Positions 61,201 to 64,000 of a stretch of 64,000 nucleotides of DNA are shown here, one piece after another (the first letter of the stretch is position 1; every line of letters starts with the position of its first letter). The notes beneath the pieces were generated by a model. It saw only the letters and a list, made by a program, of their open reading frames with translations. It did no database searches and was not told the origin of the DNA. Source of the DNA: Myrica gale (Eukaryota > Streptophyta > Magnoliopsida > Fagales > Myricaceae); assembly GCA_963930655.1 (NCBI GenBank), contig OZ005621.1:12387001-12451000 (forward strand). The letters are read 5' to 3'. Both the position numbers and the translations under genes were made by a program.

Positions 61201-64000
61201 ATAGATAAATTAAAAAGTATTCAAATTAGTTTGTTTCAAAGTCAGATACCTTAATGATGAAGAAAATGAAGCAAATATACTAATGGAACTGTTAGAGACC
61301 GAAATACTAATGCAAAGTGGGCCAACTTAACTAGCTTGAAAAATAGATTCCCAAATGATTAAGAAAATGCAGCAAATAGAATAATGGAAGAGTTATAGAC
61401 CAAAATATAAATGTAAAATAGTCCATATTAATTAGTTTTAAAACGAGATACCTAAACAATTAAGAAAATGACGTAAATAGACCAATGGACACGATATAGA
61501 CCAATAAATATGTTAAAAATCGTGCAAATCAATTAGTTTAAAATTTGAAACCTTAATGACGAACAAATTGAAGCAAATATATATATGGAAGAGTTTTAGA
61601 GCAATAGAAAAAAATCCTCCAAATTAATTTAATTTTTACTGAGATAAATTAATGATGAAGAAAATGTAGCAAATAGATTAATTGTATTGATATAGAACAA
61701 AATATACGTGCAAAATAGTTCAATTTTATTAGTTTTCAAATTCGATACCTGAATGATTAAGAAAACGACGTAAATAGATAAATGGATAAGATATAGACCA
61801 ATAAATATGTTAAAAATCGGCCAAATTAATTAGTTTTAAAAGTTAAAAACTTAATGACGAAGAAAAGGAAGCAAATATACTAATGGAAGAGTTTTAGAGC
61901 AACAGATAAATAAAAACTCGTCCGAATGAATTTGTTGAGAACTTAGATACCTTAAGGAAGAATAAATTGAAGCAAAGATACTAATGGAAGAGTTAGAACC
62001 CAAAATATTAATGGAAAGTAGGCCACCTAAAGTAGCTTGAAAATTAGAACAAAATCGTCCAATTTAATTAATTTGAAAATTAGATTCCTCAATGATTAAG
62101 AAAATGACGTAATGGGATCGATGGATAAGATATAGACATTAGATAAGTTAAAAATCTTCCAAATTAATTCGTTTGAAAATTCGATACCTCAATGACGAAG
62201 AAAATGAAGCAAATGAGTCGCTGGATGAGTTTTGGAACAATAGATAAATTAAAAAGTATTCAAATTAGTTTGTTTCAAAGTCAGATACCTTAATGATGAA
62301 GAAAATGAAGCAAATATACTAATGGAACTGTTAGAGACCGAAATACTAATGCAAAGTGGGCCAACTTAACTAGCTTGAAAAATAGATTCCCAAATGATTA
62401 AGAAAACCCAGCAAATAGAATAATGGAAGAGTTATAGACCAAAATATAAATGTAAAATAGTCCATATTAATTAGTTTTAAAACGAGATACCTAAACAATT
62501 AAGAAAATGACGTAAATAGACCAATGGACACGATATAGACCAATAAATATGTTAAAAATCGTTCAAATGAATTAGTTTAAAATTTGAAACCTTAATGACG
62601 AACAAATTGAAGCAAATATATATATGGAAGAGTTTTAGAGCAATAGAAAAAAATCCTCCAAATTAATTTAATTTTTACTGAGATAAATTAATGATGAAGA
62701 AAATGTAGCAAATAGATTAATTGTATTGATATAGAACAAAATATACGTGCAAAATAGTTCAATTTTATTAGTTTTCAAATTCGATACCTGAATGATTAAG
62801 AAAACGACGTAAATAGATAAATGGATAAGATATAGACCAATAAATATGTTAAAAATCGGCCAAATTAATTAGTTTTAAAAGTTAAAAACTTAATGACGAA
62901 GAAAAGGAAGCAAATATACTAATGGAAGAGTTTTAGAGCAACAGATAAATAAAAACTCGTCCGAATGAATTTGTTGAGAACTTAGATACCTTAAGGAAGA
63001 ATAAATTGAAGCAAAGATACTAATGGAAGAGTTAGAACCCAAAATATTAATGGAAAGTAGGCCACCTAAATTAGCTTGATAATTAGAACAAAATCGTCCA
63101 ATTTAATTAATTTGAAAATTAGATTCCTCAATGATTAAGAAAATGACGTAATGGGATCGATGGATAAGATATAGACATTAGATAAGTTAAAAATCTTCCA
63201 AATTAATTCGTTTGAAAATTTGATACCTCAATGACGAAGAAAATGAAGCAAATGAGTCGCTGGATGAGTTTTGGAACAATAGATAAATTAAAAAGTATTC
63301 AAATTAGTTTGTTTCAAAGTCAGATACCTTAATGATGAAGAAAATGAAGCAAATATACTAATGGAACTGTTAGAGACCGAAATACTAATGCAAAGTGGGC
63401 CAACTTAACTAGCTTGAAAAATAGATTCCCAAATGATTAAGAAAATGCAGCAAATAGAATAATGGAAGAGTTATAGACCAAAATATAAATGTAAAATAGT
63501 CCATATTAATTAGTTTTAAAACGAGATACCTAAACAATTAAGAAAATGACGTAAATAGACCAATGGACACGATATAGACCAATAAATATGTTAAAAATCG
63601 TGCAAATTAATTAGTTTAAAATTTGAAACCTTAATGACGAACAAATTGAAGCAAATATATATATGGAAGAGTTTTAGAGCAATAGAAAAAAATCCTCCAA
63701 ATTAATTTAATTTTTACTGAGATAAATTAATGATGAAGAAAATGTAGCAAATAGATTAATTGTATTGATATAGAACAAAATATACGTGCAAAATAGTTCA
63801 ATTTTATTAGTTTTCAAATTCGATACCTGAATGATTAAGAAAACGACGTAAATAGATAAATGGATAAGATATAGACCAATAAATATGTTAAAAATCGGCC
63901 AAATTAATTAGTTTTAAAAGTTAAAAACTTAATGACGAAGAAAAGGAAGCAAATATACTAATGGAAGAGTTTTAGAGCAACAGATAAATAAAAACTCGTC
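58273..64000 (+). repeat. Array domain VI: HOR units 57-62, last one partial
   Basis: Units start at 58273, 59312, 60351, 61390, 62429 and 63468, each 1039 bp apart. Shared marks are AGATAAATGG at the m4/m5 junction, GCAAAGATACT at the end of m6, GAAGTGGGCC-type m10 and (58-61) GAGTCGCTGG at the start of m9. Units 57 and 61 share CGTTCAAATGA in m2. Units 58 and 61 share CTAAATTAGCTTGATAATT in m7. Unit 61 therefore looks like a 57-like 5' part joined to a 58-like 3' part. Units 59 and 60 are near-identical and both have CAAATCAATT in m2. Unit 62 is cut by the window end after 533 bp, inside m6. Confidence 0.8.
63468..64000 (+). repeat. Partial HOR unit 62, cut by the window end
   Basis: The first 533 bp of a unit follow the domain VI pattern (AACAAATTG in m2, AGATAAATGG at m5, AAAAGGAAGC and ATACTAATGG at m6). 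The array evidently continues beyond the window on this side, and the left edge is likewise inside m1. Confidence 0.9.

Larger units (their letters stand above)
1..64000 (+). repeat. Satellite DNA array, 1039-bp higher-order repeat, 61 full units plus one partial
   Basis: The 12-mer GAGTTATAGACC or a near variant recurs at 1, 1039, 2077, 3117 and so on to 63468, giving 62 unit starts. Most spacings are 1038-1040 bp; the exceptions are 1030, 1031 (twice), 1037, 1041-1042 (several), 1013 and 1169. All units lie in the same orientation, with no foreign sequence between them. Each unit contains ten related blocks of about 100 bp. Both strands are full of stops, and I found no gene, tRNA, rRNA, transposon, telomere repeat or CRISPR array. 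Base composition is strongly AT-rich and the plus strand is A-rich. I infer eukaryotic heterochromatin, possibly a centromere. The sequence alone cannot show centromere function, and I do not recognise the satellite family. Confidence 0.97.

Noticed and set aside
1-64000. CRISPR array or other prokaryotic repeat system
   Set aside because: There are no unique spacers between identical short repeats; all sequence between repeats is itself repeated at 1039 bp, and monomers are contiguous and diverged. The structure is satellite, not CRISPR.
1-64000. Old LTR element, LINE or DNA transposon as the source of the unit
   Set aside because: I found no terminal repeats, target-site duplications, poly-A tail or coding remnant. 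The ten blocks of a unit are variants of a single 100-bp sequence, which explains the whole unit without an element.

Overview
The whole 64-kb window is one uninterrupted, head-to-tail satellite DNA array. I see no protein-coding gene, RNA gene, transposon, rDNA or telomere repeat in it. An array this long, AT-rich (25 G+C in 101 bases in one hand-counted monomer) and organised as a higher-order repeat (HOR) points to eukaryotic heterochromatin, most plausibly centromeric or pericentromeric. I do not recognise the family and cannot name the species.

The array has four nested levels. (1) The basic monomer is about 100 bp. (2) Monomers fall into three types, here called alpha, beta and gamma, which follow each other as a trimer of about 300 bp. 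(3) The HOR unit is 1039 bp: three alpha-beta-gamma trimers plus one extra alpha, with a 36-bp insertion in the third alpha (monomer m7). Monomers are numbered m1 to m10. I count 61 complete units and a partial 62nd, all in the same orientation. Unit n is phased from the 12-mer GAGTTATAGACC (or its variant), which begins 7 nt inside m1. (4) Blocks of 2, 5, 6 and 9 units have themselves been tandemly duplicated.

Layout: units 1-2 (1-2076) are a near-identical pair with many private variants. Units 3-18 (2077-18674) are a mosaic of a few haplotype classes, with an older 6-unit duplication. Units 19-28 (18675-29180) are the most diverged and rearranged. They contain a 2-unit duplication, an oversized unit made by out-of-register recombination (unit 20), and one of two hairpin-bearing units (unit 28; the other is unit 18). 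Units 29-35 (29181-36452) begin the homogeneous right-hand family. Units 36-56 (36453-58272) are the youngest part and hold a near-identical 9351-bp tandem duplication whose crossover chimera (unit 47) is still visible. Units 57-62 (58273-64000) are a related but distinct group.

Nothing here works together as genes do. What the window records is how a satellite evolves: unequal crossing-over, short conversion tracts, replication slippage and at least one template-switch event. Unit boundaries and class assignments come from reading the sequence by eye. Statements of identity mean that I saw no other differences, not that an alignment was run.
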